From Bradyrhizobium sp. CCGB01 (GTDB lineage Bacteria; Pseudomonadota; Alphaproteobacteria; Rhizobiales; Xanthobacteraceae): a stretch of 64,000 nucleotides of DNA. The DNA lies in NCBI RefSeq assembly GCF_024199795.1, contig NZ_JANADK010000001.1, forward strand, positions 3,782,001 through 3,846,000. Reading direction: 5' to 3'. Shown here piece by piece: positions 35,186 to 44,333 of this stretch. A program made the position numbers and the translations under genes. The notes beneath the pieces were generated by a model. It was not told the DNA's origin, did not search any database, and saw nothing but the letters and a program-made list of their open reading frames with translations. The stretch's first letter is position 1, and each line of letters starts with the position of its first letter.

Positions 35186-36070
35186 TCAGCCCGGGCCAAA
35201 CCTGCACGCCGGCAGTCCGCGAACGCCGAGGCCTTCGACGCCGAACAGGCCGCCGGCATCGGGGTGATCATCGCCGAGCGCGTGACTGCGCGAGATCGAC
35301 GTGATGTAAAGGACATCGAGACCGGGCCCGCCGAAGCTCACGCTGGTCGGATGACGGACCGGCATGTCGATCGTCCGCACGATCGTCCCGTCAGGGGCGA
35401 ACCGGGCGATCTTGCCGATGCGCACGAGAACGGACCAGAGGTAGCCGTCCGAATCGATCGTCGCACCGTCGCAACCGGAGCCTTGCGGTTCCGTGTTGAC
35501 GAAGACGCGCTTGTTCGCGAGCGGGCCCTCCGGGCTGTAGTCATAGGCCCAGATGATTCGTCTCGCGCTGTCGGCGATATAGAATGTTCGCCCGTCCGGG
35601 CTGAAGCACGGTCCGTTGCTGACGGCGAGGTCGGTCTCCAGCAGTTCCAGCGCGCCGGCTGCGTCCAGCCGATAGAGCCCGCCGAGCGGCGCCTCGTCTG
35701 CGGCGCGGTCGCCGTGCATCGTGCCGGCCAGGAAACGTCCGCGGGAATCGGCCTTGCCGTCGTTCAGCCGCACTTTCGGGTGGTCGAGCCCGATCGATGG
35801 GCCCTCCGTCAGCGTACGCGTGTCGAAATCGTAAGCTGCAAATCCGTTGCGCAGGGCGAGCACCGCACCGCCGTCGCCCCGCAAGGCCAGCGAGCCGATC
35901 GGCGCGGGCACGCTGAACTGTTCGACAGAGCCGGTGAGGGGATCGAGCGCGTGGATCAACCCGGCCAGCGCGTCGATCCAGTAGAGGCGCTGCCGGCGCT
36001 CGTCCCACACCGGGCTCTCGCCAAGCTGGTCCCGGGTCGCGCCCACGCGCCTGATCCGGACCGCACTCAT
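35186..36070 (-). CDS. SMP-30/gluconolactonase-family lactonase
   Basis: This is a 294-residue six-bladed propeller enzyme from ATG 36070. Metal-binding candidates are E18 (LGESPVWDERR), the Asn in KVRLNDGKAD, the Asn in AVSNGPCFSPDG and the Asp in GSGCDGATIDSDG, matching the family pattern. It hydrolyses a sugar lactone or similar cyclic ester using a divalent metal. A TetR-type palindrome (36099-36110) lies 28 nt upstream of its start, so it belongs to the regulon of the divergent TetR protein. Confidence 0.88.
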   Translation of the reverse strand: MSAVRIRRVGATRDQLGESPVWDERRQRLYWIDALAGLIHALDPLTGSVEQFSVPAPIGSLALRGDGGAVLALRNGFAAYDFDTRTLTEGPSIGLDHPKVRLNDGKADSRGRFLAGTMHGDRAADEAPLGGLYRLDAAGALELLETDLAVSNGPCFSPDGRTFYIADSARRIIWAYDYSPEGPLANKRVFVNTEPQGSGCDGATIDSDGYLWSVLVRIGKIARFAPDGTIVRTIDMPVRHPTSVSFGGPGLDVLYITSISRSHALGDDHPDAGGLFGVEGLGVRGLPACRFGPG

Positions 36071-36098
36071 CGGTGTTCGCACCGGGATCGCCGGGCTT

Positions 36099-36110
36099 GA
36101 CCGATCGGTC
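36099..36110. promoter_or_regulatory. TetR operator site A
   Basis: The palindrome GACCGATCGGTC, extended to TGACCGATCGGTCGGT (36098-36113), sits between the divergent SMP-30 and TetR genes. The same palindrome occurs at 37904-37915 and 37978-37993. Confidence 0.75.
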
Positions 36111-36179
36111 GGTGAAAACCTAGTTTCATTCTAAAGACCCTCGGATTGCCGCTGGGCTGACGGATGGATTGCGGAGTTC

Positions 36180-36854
36180 ATGACTGAACTGTCAACGATG
36201 AGAGATGGCGTTGCGAACCAGGCCGAGGCCTCGGACCGCGTGCTTCAGATCCTCGCCGAGGCCGGCCGGCTGTTCGCGAGCAAGGGTTTCGAGGGAACCT
36301 CCATGCGCGATATCGCGCTCGCCTGCGGTATCTCCAAGTCGCTGCTCTATCATCATTTCTCCAACAAGGACGAGATCTACGCGCGTGTGGCGGTCGGCTC
36401 TACGCTCGAGCTCTATCTGTTCGTGCGCGACCGCATTCCCGACGGGCCGCCGTCGCAGAAGATCCGCGCGTTCATGGTCGCCACCGCGGAATATTTCCGG
36501 CGCTATCGCTGGGCCTGGATCGCCTCCACGACGGCCTTCTGGAACGACCCCGATCGTACCAGGCACAAGGAGCGGCTGACGCGCCGCGACCGTTTCGAGA
36601 ATTTTTTGCGCGGCCTGATCCAGGAAGCGATCGATGCCGGCGAGATCCGCAAGGTCGACGTTCCCATGACCGGACGGTTGATCCTCTCCTCGCTCAACTG
36701 GATGCATCGCTGGTACAATCCCAACAAATCCGCGACCCCCGAGCAGATCGCCGACGTCTTCTTCGATATGATTTTCAACGGCCTGCGAAGTGGCGAACTG
36801 GTCGAGCTTCCGGGGGCAGAGCCGCCCCGGGCCGGCCGGCGCAAGTCGCGCTGA
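36180..36854 (+). CDS. TetR-family repressor of the catabolic locus
   Basis: This is a 224-residue TetR protein. The HTH lies at about residues 22-66 (RLFASKGFEGTSMRDIALAC, then GISKSLLYHHFSNKDEIYARV). The rest is a helical ligand-binding domain with a TetR_C_33-like look (YRWAWIASTTAFWNDPDRTR). It is flanked by genes whose promoters carry identical palindromes, so it most likely represses the SMP-30 gene, itself, tctC and the crotonase-led operon. An acyl-CoA or acid intermediate is a plausible inducer, as for PaaR/FadR-like TetR proteins; this is inference. Confidence 0.92.
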   Translation: MTELSTMRDGVANQAEASDRVLQILAEAGRLFASKGFEGTSMRDIALACGISKSLLYHHFSNKDEIYARVAVGSTLELYLFVRDRIPDGPPSQKIRAFMVATAEYFRRYRWAWIASTTAFWNDPDRTRHKERLTRRDRFENFLRGLIQEAIDAGEIRKVDVPMTGRLILSSLNWMHRWYNPNKSATPEQIADVFFDMIFNGLRSGELVELPGAEPPRAGRRKSR

Positions 36855-36875
36855 CCGGCGGGCGGTCGTCGAGCA

Positions 36876-37856
36876 TCACTCCAGGACGATGTTCTGCGCC
36901 TTGATCACCGGTCCCCAGAGCGCCGCGTCCTTGGCGAGTTGCGCGTCGAGTCGATCCGGTGCGCCGGTATCGACCATCAGGCCGTCGGTGTCGAGCTGCT
37001 TTGCGATCTCGGGTTTCTGCATCGCCGCGTTGGCTGCTGCGTTCAGCCGCGCAATCATGTCGCGCGGCGTGCCGGCGGGCGCGTGCAGGGCGGTCCAGAA
37101 CGAGGCCGTGAGGTTGGGATAGCCGGATTCGGCCAGTGTCGGAATCTCGGGAAAGCTCGCCATGCGCTTCTCCGAGGAGACTGCGAGAACGCGAAGCTGA
37201 CCGCCGCGTGCGTGCTCGATGACGGCGGCGGGCGTCGCGAAATTGAGATCGCATTCGCCCGATAGCGTCTCCATGATGGAGGCCGGATTGTTGCGATAGG
37301 CGACCTCGGTGACCGCAAATCCCATCGACTTGCCCATCATGATCCCGAACAGGTGCGTCACGCTGCCCGGACCGAGCGTGGCGTAGAACAGCGGCTTGTC
37401 GCGGCCCTTGGCGTAAGCGACGAAGCTCTTCACGTCGGCGGCCGGCGTTCGCGCGTTCACGGTCAGCGACAGCGGCCCGTTGCAGAGCATCGCGACGGAG
37501 GCGAAGTCCTCGAGCTTGTAGGGCAGGTTCTTGCGCAGCAGCACGTTCAGCGAAATCGGCCCGGTGCCGCCCGCCAGCAGGACCGATCCGTCCTTCGGCG
37601 CGCGCGCCACATATTGCGATCCGACGATGCCGTTGGCGCCCGGCTTGTTGTCGACCAGGACGGGCTGGTCCAGCGTTTCCGCCATCGCCTTCGCAATCGA
37701 GCGCATCAGGCTGTCGATCGAGCCGCCGGGCGCATAGGGCACGATGATGAAGATCTGCGACGAGCGCGCCGCCCTCACGATGGCGGGCGCACTGAGCGGC
37801 GCAGCGAGAGCGCCGGCGATCAGGGTGGTCGCCTGGCGTCGGCTGATCCTGGGCAT
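36876..37856 (-). CDS. tctC: TctC/Bug-type tripartite tricarboxylate transporter binding protein
   Basis: This is a 326-residue periplasmic protein from ATG 37856, with GAGGAGG upstream. A Tat-like signal (SRRQATTLIAGALAAPLSAPA) precedes the mature domain. Bug-family blocks include IIVPYAPGGSIDSLMRSIAKAM, VLVDNKPGANGIVGSQYVA and TPRDMIARLNAAANAAMQKPE. It captures an organic acid for the TctA/TctB membrane subunits encoded 9-11 kb away at 46949-48928. A TetR palindrome is 41-53 nt upstream. Separation of tctC from tctBA by the catabolic operon, on the opposite strand, is a notable layout. Confidence 0.9.
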   Translation of the reverse strand: MPRISRRQATTLIAGALAAPLSAPAIVRAARSSQIFIIVPYAPGGSIDSLMRSIAKAMAETLDQPVLVDNKPGANGIVGSQYVARAPKDGSVLLAGGTGPISLNVLLRKNLPYKLEDFASVAMLCNGPLSLTVNARTPAADVKSFVAYAKGRDKPLFYATLGPGSVTHLFGIMMGKSMGFAVTEVAYRNNPASIMETLSGECDLNFATPAAVIEHARGGQLRVLAVSSEKRMASFPEIPTLAESGYPNLTASFWTALHAPAGTPRDMIARLNAAANAAMQKPEIAKQLDTDGLMVDTGAPDRLDAQLAKDAALWGPVIKAQNIVLE

Positions 37857-37902
37857 GGGAGTCCTCCTCAAGGTCGTTCTTGCTTGTCTTGAATCTATCG
37901 AC

Positions 37903-37920
37903 TGACCGATCGGTCGGTCA
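37903..37920. promoter_or_regulatory. TetR operator site B (tctC promoter)
   Basis: TGACCGATCGGTCGGTCA contains the core palindrome GACCGATCGGTC plus an overlapping GGTCA half site. It lies 46 nt upstream of the tctC start. Confidence 0.75.
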
Positions 37921-37977
37921 ATAGGACATCGACAGGATATTGCAAGTCATCGTGGTTGGTGTTATCAGCACGAAAAG

Positions 37978-37993
37978 CTGACCGATCGGTCAG
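37978..37993. promoter_or_regulatory. TetR operator site C (catabolic operon promoter)
   Basis: CTGACCGATCGGTCAG is a perfect 16-bp palindrome, the most symmetric of the three copies. It lies 51 nt upstream of the crotonase ATG at 38045. Confidence 0.8.
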
Positions 37994-38044
37994 GCGCAAC
38001 AATGCGACCACAAGCAAGACCAACAGAAGCCCAGGAGGAAGCCC

Positions 38045-38815
38045 ATGTCAGGAGATATCGTCACCCTCGAAGTGTCCGACAACATCGCGCTGGTGACGCT
38101 GAACCGTCCTCCGGTAAATGCGCTCGATCGCGCCATGCGCGACCGCATCGTCAGCGTGTTCGACGAGATTTCCGAGCGCTCCGACGTCAGGGTCGCGATC
38201 CTGACCGGAGCGGGAAAGGTGTTTTGCAGCGGTGCGGATCTGAAGGACCGGCCGGACCCGACCAAGATCGGCGCGTTCCACAGCCATAACCGGATCACGC
38301 GCGAGACCGGCAACTGCATCCGCGAATGTTCGAAGCCGGTGATTGCGGCAATCAACGGCGTCGCGCTCGGCGCGGGTGTCGGCCTGATGGCTTCCTGCGA
38401 CATTTTCTACGCCTGCGAGGACGCGGTATTCGGCATGCCCGAGATCAATGTCGGCCTCGCCGGCGGCGCTGCCATGCTGAACACGCTGTTCGGTCGCTCG
38501 CTGATGCGCCGGATGTTCTTCACCGGTTATCGCGTGCCGGCCGCCGAGCTCTACCGTCTCGGCATCATCGAGGCTTGCACTACCAAGGAAAACCTGATCC
38601 CCGAAGCGATGAAGATCGCGCGCGAGATCGCCTCCAAGAGTCCGATCGCGATGGAGTACGCCAAGAACGCGGCGAACATGGTCGAGCTGATGCCGCCGCG
38701 CGATGCCTATCGCTTCGAGCAGAACATCACCATGGCGCTGTCCAAGACCGAGGACGCCAAGGAAGCGCGGATGGCGTTCCTGGAGAAGCGCGCGCCGGTG
38801 TTCAAGGGGCGCTGA
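38045..38815 (+). CDS. Enoyl-CoA hydratase/isomerase-family (crotonase) protein
   Basis: This is a 256-residue crotonase. The oxyanion-hole segments are CSGADLKD and NGVALGAGVGLMASCD. Of the two Glu residues of classical hydratases, the second is kept (FGMPEINVGL). The position of the first (rat Glu144, in GGGCELA) is Gly in LGAGVGLMA, so the reaction may not be simple hydration. It opens the TetR-controlled operon, with only 1 nt to the next gene. Confidence 0.88.
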   Translation: MSGDIVTLEVSDNIALVTLNRPPVNALDRAMRDRIVSVFDEISERSDVRVAILTGAGKVFCSGADLKDRPDPTKIGAFHSHNRITRETGNCIRECSKPVIAAINGVALGAGVGLMASCDIFYACEDAVFGMPEINVGLAGGAAMLNTLFGRSLMRRMFFTGYRVPAAELYRLGIIEACTTKENLIPEAMKIAREIASKSPIAMEYAKNAANMVELMPPRDAYRFEQNITMALSKTEDAKEARMAFLEKRAPVFKGR

Positions 38816-38816
38816 G

Positions 38817-40949
38817 ATGCGGCCGGGAGAAGGTCTCGACGCGCTGATGTCGCCGCGGTCGATCGCGATCATCGGCGCCTCGCAGGAGGCGACCAAGATC
38901 GGAGGCCGGCCGGTCGACCTGTTGCGCCGTCACGGCTACGCAGGTCGGATCTATCCGGTCAATCCGAAGGCTGCGACGGTGCAGGGGCTTCAGGCCTATG
39001 CTTCCGTCGTCGATCTGCCGGAGGCGCCGGATCTCGCCATCATCGCGGTCGACGCGGAGCGCGCGGGCGAGGCCGTGGAGCAGTGCGCGGCCCGCGGAGT
39101 CCGCAGCGTCGTCGTGTTTTCCTCCGGCTTTGCCGAGCTCGGCGAGCAGGGCCGCGCCATGCAGGAGCGGCTGCGCCTTGCCGCGCGCAACAGCGGCATG
39201 CGCCTTCTGGGGCCAAACTGTCTCGGCGCGGTCAGCGTCGCCGAGAAGAGCATCGCGACGTTCTCGATCGTGCTGGAGCACGGCATGCCGGTCGCCGGCG
39301 CGCTCGGCATCGTGTCGCAGAGCGGCAATCTCGGCAGCTACACCATGCGTCTCGCCAGCGAGCGCGGCGTCGGCGTCAGCCGCTTCATCACCACGGGCAA
39401 CGAGTGCGACATCGACATCGCCGATGGCATCGCCTGGATGGCGCGCGACCCCGCCACCACGGTGATCCTGTGCTGCCTTGAGGCGTGCCGCGACGCCGCT
39501 CGTCTGATCGCCGCGCTGGAGGAGGCCCGCGATGCGGGCAAGCCCGTCATCGCCATGAAGATCGGCACATCCGCGGCAGGCCAGGCTGCGGCCGCCTCGC
39601 ACACCGGGGCGATGGCGGGATCGGACGCTGTGTTCGATGCGCTGTTTGAACGTTGCGGCGCCGTGCGTGTGCACAGCCTCGACGAGTTGATCGATCTCGG
39701 CCATGCGGCATCGATCCTGCTGCCGGATCGTCTGCCGAAAGGGCCGGGCATCGCAATCCTCACCGCATCGGGCGGCTTCGGCGTGCTGCTCGCGGACGCC
39801 GCGCAGTCGGTCGGGCTGACTTTGCCGGAGCTCGGCAAGGAGACGCAGCGCCGGATTCTGGAACTGGTGCCGTTTGCTTCGGCGCGCAATCCCGTCGATG
39901 CCACCGCGCAGATGTCGAGCCGGCCCGATCTGCTCGAGAAGATCATGTCCGCGGTCGTCGCGGACGAGAACGCCGACACGGTGATCCTGCCGCTGCCGTT
40001 CTCGCTGCACCTGCCGCGCTTGCGCTCGATCTACATGGATACGCTGCGCAACATGCGCGCGCAATTTCCCGCCCGTCCGATCGTTCTGTGCGTTGACGGA
40101 CCCGAGGACGCACTGACCGAGCTGCACGCGCTGGGCTTTCCGACCATCGCCAGCTTCGACGGCTGCTGTGCGACCGTTGCCGCGCTGGTGCGATTGCAGG
40201 TCGCGGCGCAGCGCCCGCAGGACAAGCCGGTGGCAGTCGCGCAGGCTTTGCCGCTTCCGACAGATGCCTTTCGCCATGAGCTTGGCGCCAAGCGCGCGCT
40301 CGCCGAGGCCGGCGTTCCGGTCCTTGTCGAGCACCTCGTGCAGGATGCGGATGCAGCGGCGCGTGCCGCGACCGAGATCGGCTATCCCGTGGTGCTGAAG
40401 ATCGCTTCGCCCGATTTGCCGCACAAGACGGAGGCCGGCGGCGTGGTTGTCGGCGTTGGCTCGGAGGCGGACGTCCGGCGCGCCTATGCCCAGATGCGCG
40501 ATCGTGTCGCCACGAGGGCACCCAATGCCACGATCGACGGCGTGATCGTGGCGCCGATGGCCAAGGGCGTCGCCGAGCTCATCCTCGGCAACCGCATCGA
40601 TCCGGTGTTCGGGCCGGTGGTGATGGTCGGTCTCGGCGGCATCTTTGCCGAGATCCTCCAGGACTCCGCCGTGCAGATGGCGCCGGTTAGCGAGGCGCAA
40701 GCCATGGCCATGCTGCGTTCGCTTAAGGCGTTTGCCGTGCTCGACGGCGCGCGCGGCCGGCCGCGTGCCGACCTCGACGCGGCAGCCAGCGCCGTTGCGG
40801 CGCTGTCGCGCTTTGCGGCGGCGCATGCAGACACGGTCGCGGAGATCGACGTCAACCCGCTCTTGTTGCGCGCCGCAGGCGAGGGGGCCGTGGCGCTCGA
40901 CGCGCTGCTGATCCCGCACGGAGAGCGGCCGACCCGGGATCACCACTGA
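38817..40949 (+). CDS. Acyl-CoA synthetase (ADP-forming), fused alpha/beta type
   Basis: This is a 710-residue protein from ATG 38817. The order is: CoA-binding Rossmann domain (SIAIIGASQEATKIGGRPVD; ends near 140 with LLGPNCLG), CoA-ligase domain with the likely phosphorylated His H262 (ASHTGAMAGSD), and a C-terminal ATP-grasp domain (GYPVVLKIASPDLPHKTEAG, VMVGLGGIFAEILQD, AEIDVNPLLL). It should convert a carboxylic acid, ATP and CoA to acyl-CoA, ADP and phosphate, which fits the activating step of this pathway. Confidence 0.9.
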   Translation: MRPGEGLDALMSPRSIAIIGASQEATKIGGRPVDLLRRHGYAGRIYPVNPKAATVQGLQAYASVVDLPEAPDLAIIAVDAERAGEAVEQCAARGVRSVVVFSSGFAELGEQGRAMQERLRLAARNSGMRLLGPNCLGAVSVAEKSIATFSIVLEHGMPVAGALGIVSQSGNLGSYTMRLASERGVGVSRFITTGNECDIDIADGIAWMARDPATTVILCCLEACRDAARLIAALEEARDAGKPVIAMKIGTSAAGQAAAASHTGAMAGSDAVFDALFERCGAVRVHSLDELIDLGHAASILLPDRLPKGPGIAILTASGGFGVLLADAAQSVGLTLPELGKETQRRILELVPFASARNPVDATAQMSSRPDLLEKIMSAVVADENADTVILPLPFSLHLPRLRSIYMDTLRNMRAQFPARPIVLCVDGPEDALTELHALGFPTIASFDGCCATVAALVRLQVAAQRPQDKPVAVAQALPLPTDAFRHELGAKRALAEAGVPVLVEHLVQDADAAARAATEIGYPVVLKIASPDLPHKTEAGGVVVGVGSEADVRRAYAQMRDRVATRAPNATIDGVIVAPMAKGVAELILGNRIDPVFGPVVMVGLGGIFAEILQDSAVQMAPVSEAQAMAMLRSLKAFAVLDGARGRPRADLDAAASAVAALSRFAAAHADTVAEIDVNPLLLRAAGEGAVALDALLIPHGERPTRDHH

Positions 40950-41011
40950 ACCAAACGACGAGAACCGGCAGAAGCCGGTCCAGAGGAAACGCGAAAAGGC
41001 AGGAGGAAACG

Positions 41012-42229
41012 GTGAAGATATCGACCATGACTGCGCTCGGCATGATTGCCCTGCTGCTGACGAATGCGCCGCTGTCGGCGCAGGGAATTTCCGGTGACGT
41101 CGTCAAGATCGGCATCATGAACGACCAGAACGGTCCCTATGCCGACAATTGCGGCCTCGGTTCGGTCGCCGCCGCCAAGCTCGCGGCCGCCGATTTCGGC
41201 GGAATGGTCGGCGGCAAGAAAATCGAGCTCGTGATTGCCGACGACCAGAACAAGCCCGACGTCGGCGTCGCCATCGCGCTGCGCTGGGTCGACAATGAAG
41301 GTGTCGATGCCATCGTCGGCTGCTCGGCCTCCTCGATCGCGCTGGCGGTACAGGAGATCATGAAGAACCGCAAGAAGCCCTACATGCTGGCGGGCACGGC
41401 GGGCTCGTTCTTCACCAACGACAAGTGCTCGCCGATGACCACGCAATGGGTGGTCGACACCTATGCCCAGCCGAAGGCCACGGTGAAGGCGCTGCTCGCG
41501 CAGGGGATCGACAGCTGGTTCTTCCTGACGGTCGACTACGCGTTCGGCAAGGCCTGGCAGTCGGATGCGACCAAGTTCATCGAAGCCGGCGGCGGCAAGG
41601 TGCTGGGCTCGGTGCTGCATCCGCTCAATTCGTCGGATCTCTCCTCGTTCCTGCTGACCGCACAGGCCAGCGGCGCCAAGGCGATTGCGCTCGCCAATTC
41701 GGGTGCGGATTTCGCCAACGCGATCAAGCAGGCCCAGGAGTTCGGGTTGACCAAGACGCAACTCCTCGTTCCGCTCGGCCTCATGATCAGCCAGACCCAC
41801 GGCATTGGCCTGAAGGACCTCCAGAACGTGCGGCTGACGACGCCGTTCTACTGGGACATGACGCCGGAGAGCCGGGCCTTTGCCAAGCGCTACGCCGAGG
41901 CGACGAACGGGCAACTGCTCAATGAAGGCAAGTCGGCCACCTACAGCGCCATCACGCATTATCTGAAGGCGGTGGCCGCCGCCGGCTCGGACGATGGCGA
42001 TGCCGTGATGCGGCAGATGAAGAACACGCCGATCAACGATTTCGAGATGAAGAATGTCGCGATCAGGGCCGACGGCCAGGTGATGCGTCCGCTCTATGTC
42101 GCGCGGATCAAGACACCGGCGGAATCCAAATACACCTACGACTATTACGAGATCACCGGCACGATCGCGCCCGAGGATGCGTGGCGGCCGGCGTCGGAGA
42201 GCGCCTGCGATCTTCTCAAGTCGCAGTGA
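41012..42229 (+). CDS. LivK-type ABC transporter substrate-binding protein
   Basis: This is a 405-residue periplasmic protein from GTG 41012, with AGGAGG upstream. A signal peptide (MIALLLTNAPLSAQG) is followed by a branched-chain amino acid/amide-type binding fold (VVKIGIMNDQNGPYADNCGL, AVQEIMKNRKKPYMLAGTAG). No ABC permease or ATPase genes are near, although the locus has TctA/TctB/TctC. It may serve a transporter elsewhere or bind pathway acids for sensing. A short hairpin (ACCGGC-AGAA-GCCGGT, 40964-40979) lies just before it. Confidence 0.9.
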   Translation: MKISTMTALGMIALLLTNAPLSAQGISGDVVKIGIMNDQNGPYADNCGLGSVAAAKLAAADFGGMVGGKKIELVIADDQNKPDVGVAIALRWVDNEGVDAIVGCSASSIALAVQEIMKNRKKPYMLAGTAGSFFTNDKCSPMTTQWVVDTYAQPKATVKALLAQGIDSWFFLTVDYAFGKAWQSDATKFIEAGGGKVLGSVLHPLNSSDLSSFLLTAQASGAKAIALANSGADFANAIKQAQEFGLTKTQLLVPLGLMISQTHGIGLKDLQNVRLTTPFYWDMTPESRAFAKRYAEATNGQLLNEGKSATYSAITHYLKAVAAAGSDDGDAVMRQMKNTPINDFEMKNVAIRADGQVMRPLYVARIKTPAESKYTYDYYEITGTIAPEDAWRPASESACDLLKSQ

Positions 42230-42265
42230 ATGTCGGCAGGTATGGCGAGAACAGGAAGCTGACGA

Positions 42266-43474
42266 ATGAGTGTAGTTGAAGCGGTACTGACGCAAGCCGC
42301 GGGGGAGAACCTGACGGGCGACGCCTATCGCGATGTGATGCATCGCTGGCTGCGCGCCCATCTGCCGGCGAGCTTCCGCAGCGACAGCGCCGCATTCGCG
42401 CCGCCCACGCTCCCGCAGTCGATTGCCTGGGAGGCGGCGATGTACCGCGCCGGCCTCACCGGCATCACCTGGCCGCAGGCCTATGGCGGGCACGGTCGTA
42501 CTTTGCGCGAACACCTCATTGCCAATCAGGAGATCGGCCGGCTTGCGATGCCGGAAAGCGTCAACTCGATCGGCAAGGAGCTTGCCGGCCCCATCATCCT
42601 CGCTGTCGGCACTGAAGAGCAGAAGCGGCGTTTCCTGCCCGCGATCCTCGAGATGCGCAACATCTGGTGCCAGGGCTTTTCTGAGCCGGAGGCCGGCTCC
42701 GATCTTGCGGGACTTCGCACCCGCGCCACGCAAAGCGGCGACGGCTGGCGGATCAATGGCCAGAAGATCTGGACCAGCGGCGCCTACCGGGCGCAACGCT
42801 GCCTCGTGCTCGCCCGCACCGGGCCGCTGGAGGACCGCCATCGCGGCCTTGCCATGTTTGCGGTGCCGCTCGATGCCAAGGGCGTGCGCGTGCGCACCAT
42901 CAAGTCGATCGACGGACGCGAGAGCTTCTGCGAGGTCTTCTTCGACGAGGTCGAGGTCGCGCAGGCTGATGCGATCGGCGCGCCCGACGAGGGCTGGGCA
43001 GCGGCGATCCGCGTGCTGGAGATCGAGCGGGCGACCAACCGCATGTACCGCGCCTGGCGGTTCGAGAACGAGCTGCGACATCTGATCTCGGCGTGCAAGG
43101 CTGACACGGCGTTGTCGGCGATGGTCGCCGACAGGCACTACGCGGTCAGGCTCGGCGAGGTCGCCGTCGAGATCGAGGTGCTGAAGGCGCATGTCGAGAC
43201 CGCCGTCGAAGCGCTCGCGAGCGGCGACAAGATCGGCGCGCGCGGCAGTCTTGCAAAGCTCTATTGGAGCGAATCGCATCAGCGCTTTGCCGCGCTGGGC
43301 CTCGAGCTGCTCTCGCAGGCTTCGCTGCCGCAGAACCCGGCGATCAAGGTGGCGCGGCGACGCTTCGAGGCCATCTACCTCCAGGCCCGCGCCGAGACGA
43401 TCTACGCCGGCACGACCGAGATCCAGCTCGGCATCATCGCCGATCGCATTCTCCAGCTATCGCGAGGCAAGTGA
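42266..43474 (+). CDS. Acyl-CoA dehydrogenase (first of three)
   Basis: This is a 402-residue flavoprotein. FAD/acyl-CoA blocks include ITWPQAYGGHGRTLREHL, CQGFSEPEAGSDLAGLRT and INGQKIWTSGAYRAQRCLVLAR. In medium-chain-type enzymes the catalytic Glu lies in IYEGT; here the motif reads IYAGTTEIQ, so that Glu is Ala. The enzyme may use another base, or pair with the short dehydrogenase at 44334-45359, as known for FadE28-FadE29-type heteromers. It oxidises an acyl-CoA in this catabolic operon. Confidence 0.9.
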   Translation: MSVVEAVLTQAAGENLTGDAYRDVMHRWLRAHLPASFRSDSAAFAPPTLPQSIAWEAAMYRAGLTGITWPQAYGGHGRTLREHLIANQEIGRLAMPESVNSIGKELAGPIILAVGTEEQKRRFLPAILEMRNIWCQGFSEPEAGSDLAGLRTRATQSGDGWRINGQKIWTSGAYRAQRCLVLARTGPLEDRHRGLAMFAVPLDAKGVRVRTIKSIDGRESFCEVFFDEVEVAQADAIGAPDEGWAAAIRVLEIERATNRMYRAWRFENELRHLISACKADTALSAMVADRHYAVRLGEVAVEIEVLKAHVETAVEALASGDKIGARGSLAKLYWSESHQRFAALGLELLSQASLPQNPAIKVARRRFEAIYLQARAETIYAGTTEIQLGIIADRILQLSRGK

Positions 43475-43520
43475 TGGTCATCCTTCGCGTTGTCTCGCCG
43501 CGAACGGCAAGGAGCCGCTG

Positions 43521-44294
43521 ATGTCCGACGGCCGGAGCGGAGCTGCGGGCCTGCTGAAGGACCGTCTCGTCGTGGTGACAGGAGCGGGCCAGGGGATCGG
43601 CCGCGCCATCGCCCTCGGCGTCGCTGCTGCCGGGGCGAGGGTCGTCGTGACTGATCTACGGCAGGGCCGCGCCGAGTCCGCCGTGCGCGAGATAAGGGAC
43701 GGAGGCAAGGAGGCGGCGGCCTATTCGCTCGACGTGACCGATGCCACGGCGTGTCGTGACGTGGCAAAGCGTGTGGACGAGGAGGTCGGTCCCGCCGACG
43801 TCATCGTCAACAATGCCGGCATCATCATCCGGGAACCGATCGACAGCCCGCGCGCCCACGAGAACTGGCGCCAGGTCTTCGACGTCAACGTCAACGGCAC
43901 CTTCAACGTGGTTCACGCCTTCATTCCGGCGCTGCGCAAGACGCGCGGCTCCATTATCAACGTTGCGTCCGTCGCGGCCTTCGGCGGCATGAATGGTGCG
44001 CTCGGCTATTCTCCGTCGAAAGGCGCGGTGAGGCTGTTCACGCAGGCTCTTGCCCGCGATCTCGCGCCCGACGGCATCCGGGTGAACGCCGTTGCGCCCG
44101 GCATCATCGCGACCGAGATGAGCGAAAGCACCCGCGAGAATCCTGCGAGGCTCTCCGGTCTGATGACGCGCACCCCGATGAAGCGTGTGGGACAGCCCGA
44201 CGAGATCGCGGGGCCGGTGGTCTTTCTCGCCTCGGCGATGGCGTCCTATATCAACGGCGTCATCCTGCCCGTCGACGGCGGTTATCTCGCCTAG
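43521..44294 (+). CDS. Short-chain dehydrogenase/reductase (first SDR)
   Basis: This is a 257-residue NAD(P)-dependent enzyme from ATG 43521, with AAGGAG upstream. The cofactor motif is TGAGQGIG (residues 20-27), the NNAG motif is present, and the catalytic set is a Ser in INVASVAAFGG and YSPSK. The C-terminus has NAVAPGIIATEM and PVDGGYLA. It probably oxidises a 3-hydroxyacyl-CoA or related alcohol in the pathway. It lies between two acyl-CoA dehydrogenase genes. Confidence 0.92.
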   Translation: MSDGRSGAAGLLKDRLVVVTGAGQGIGRAIALGVAAAGARVVVTDLRQGRAESAVREIRDGGKEAAAYSLDVTDATACRDVAKRVDEEVGPADVIVNNAGIIIREPIDSPRAHENWRQVFDVNVNGTFNVVHAFIPALRKTRGSIINVASVAAFGGMNGALGYSPSKGAVRLFTQALARDLAPDGIRVNAVAPGIIATEMSESTRENPARLSGLMTRTPMKRVGQPDEIAGPVVFLASAMASYINGVILPVDGGYLA

Positions 44295-44333
44295 TGAACG
44301 ATTGTAGTCGCAAGGTTTTCGAAGAGGACAAGG

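Noticed and set aside
40940..43279. 779-codon minus-strand open frame
   Set aside because: It lies opposite the LivK-type binding protein and an acyl-CoA dehydrogenase, both with clear motifs; the antisense product has none.
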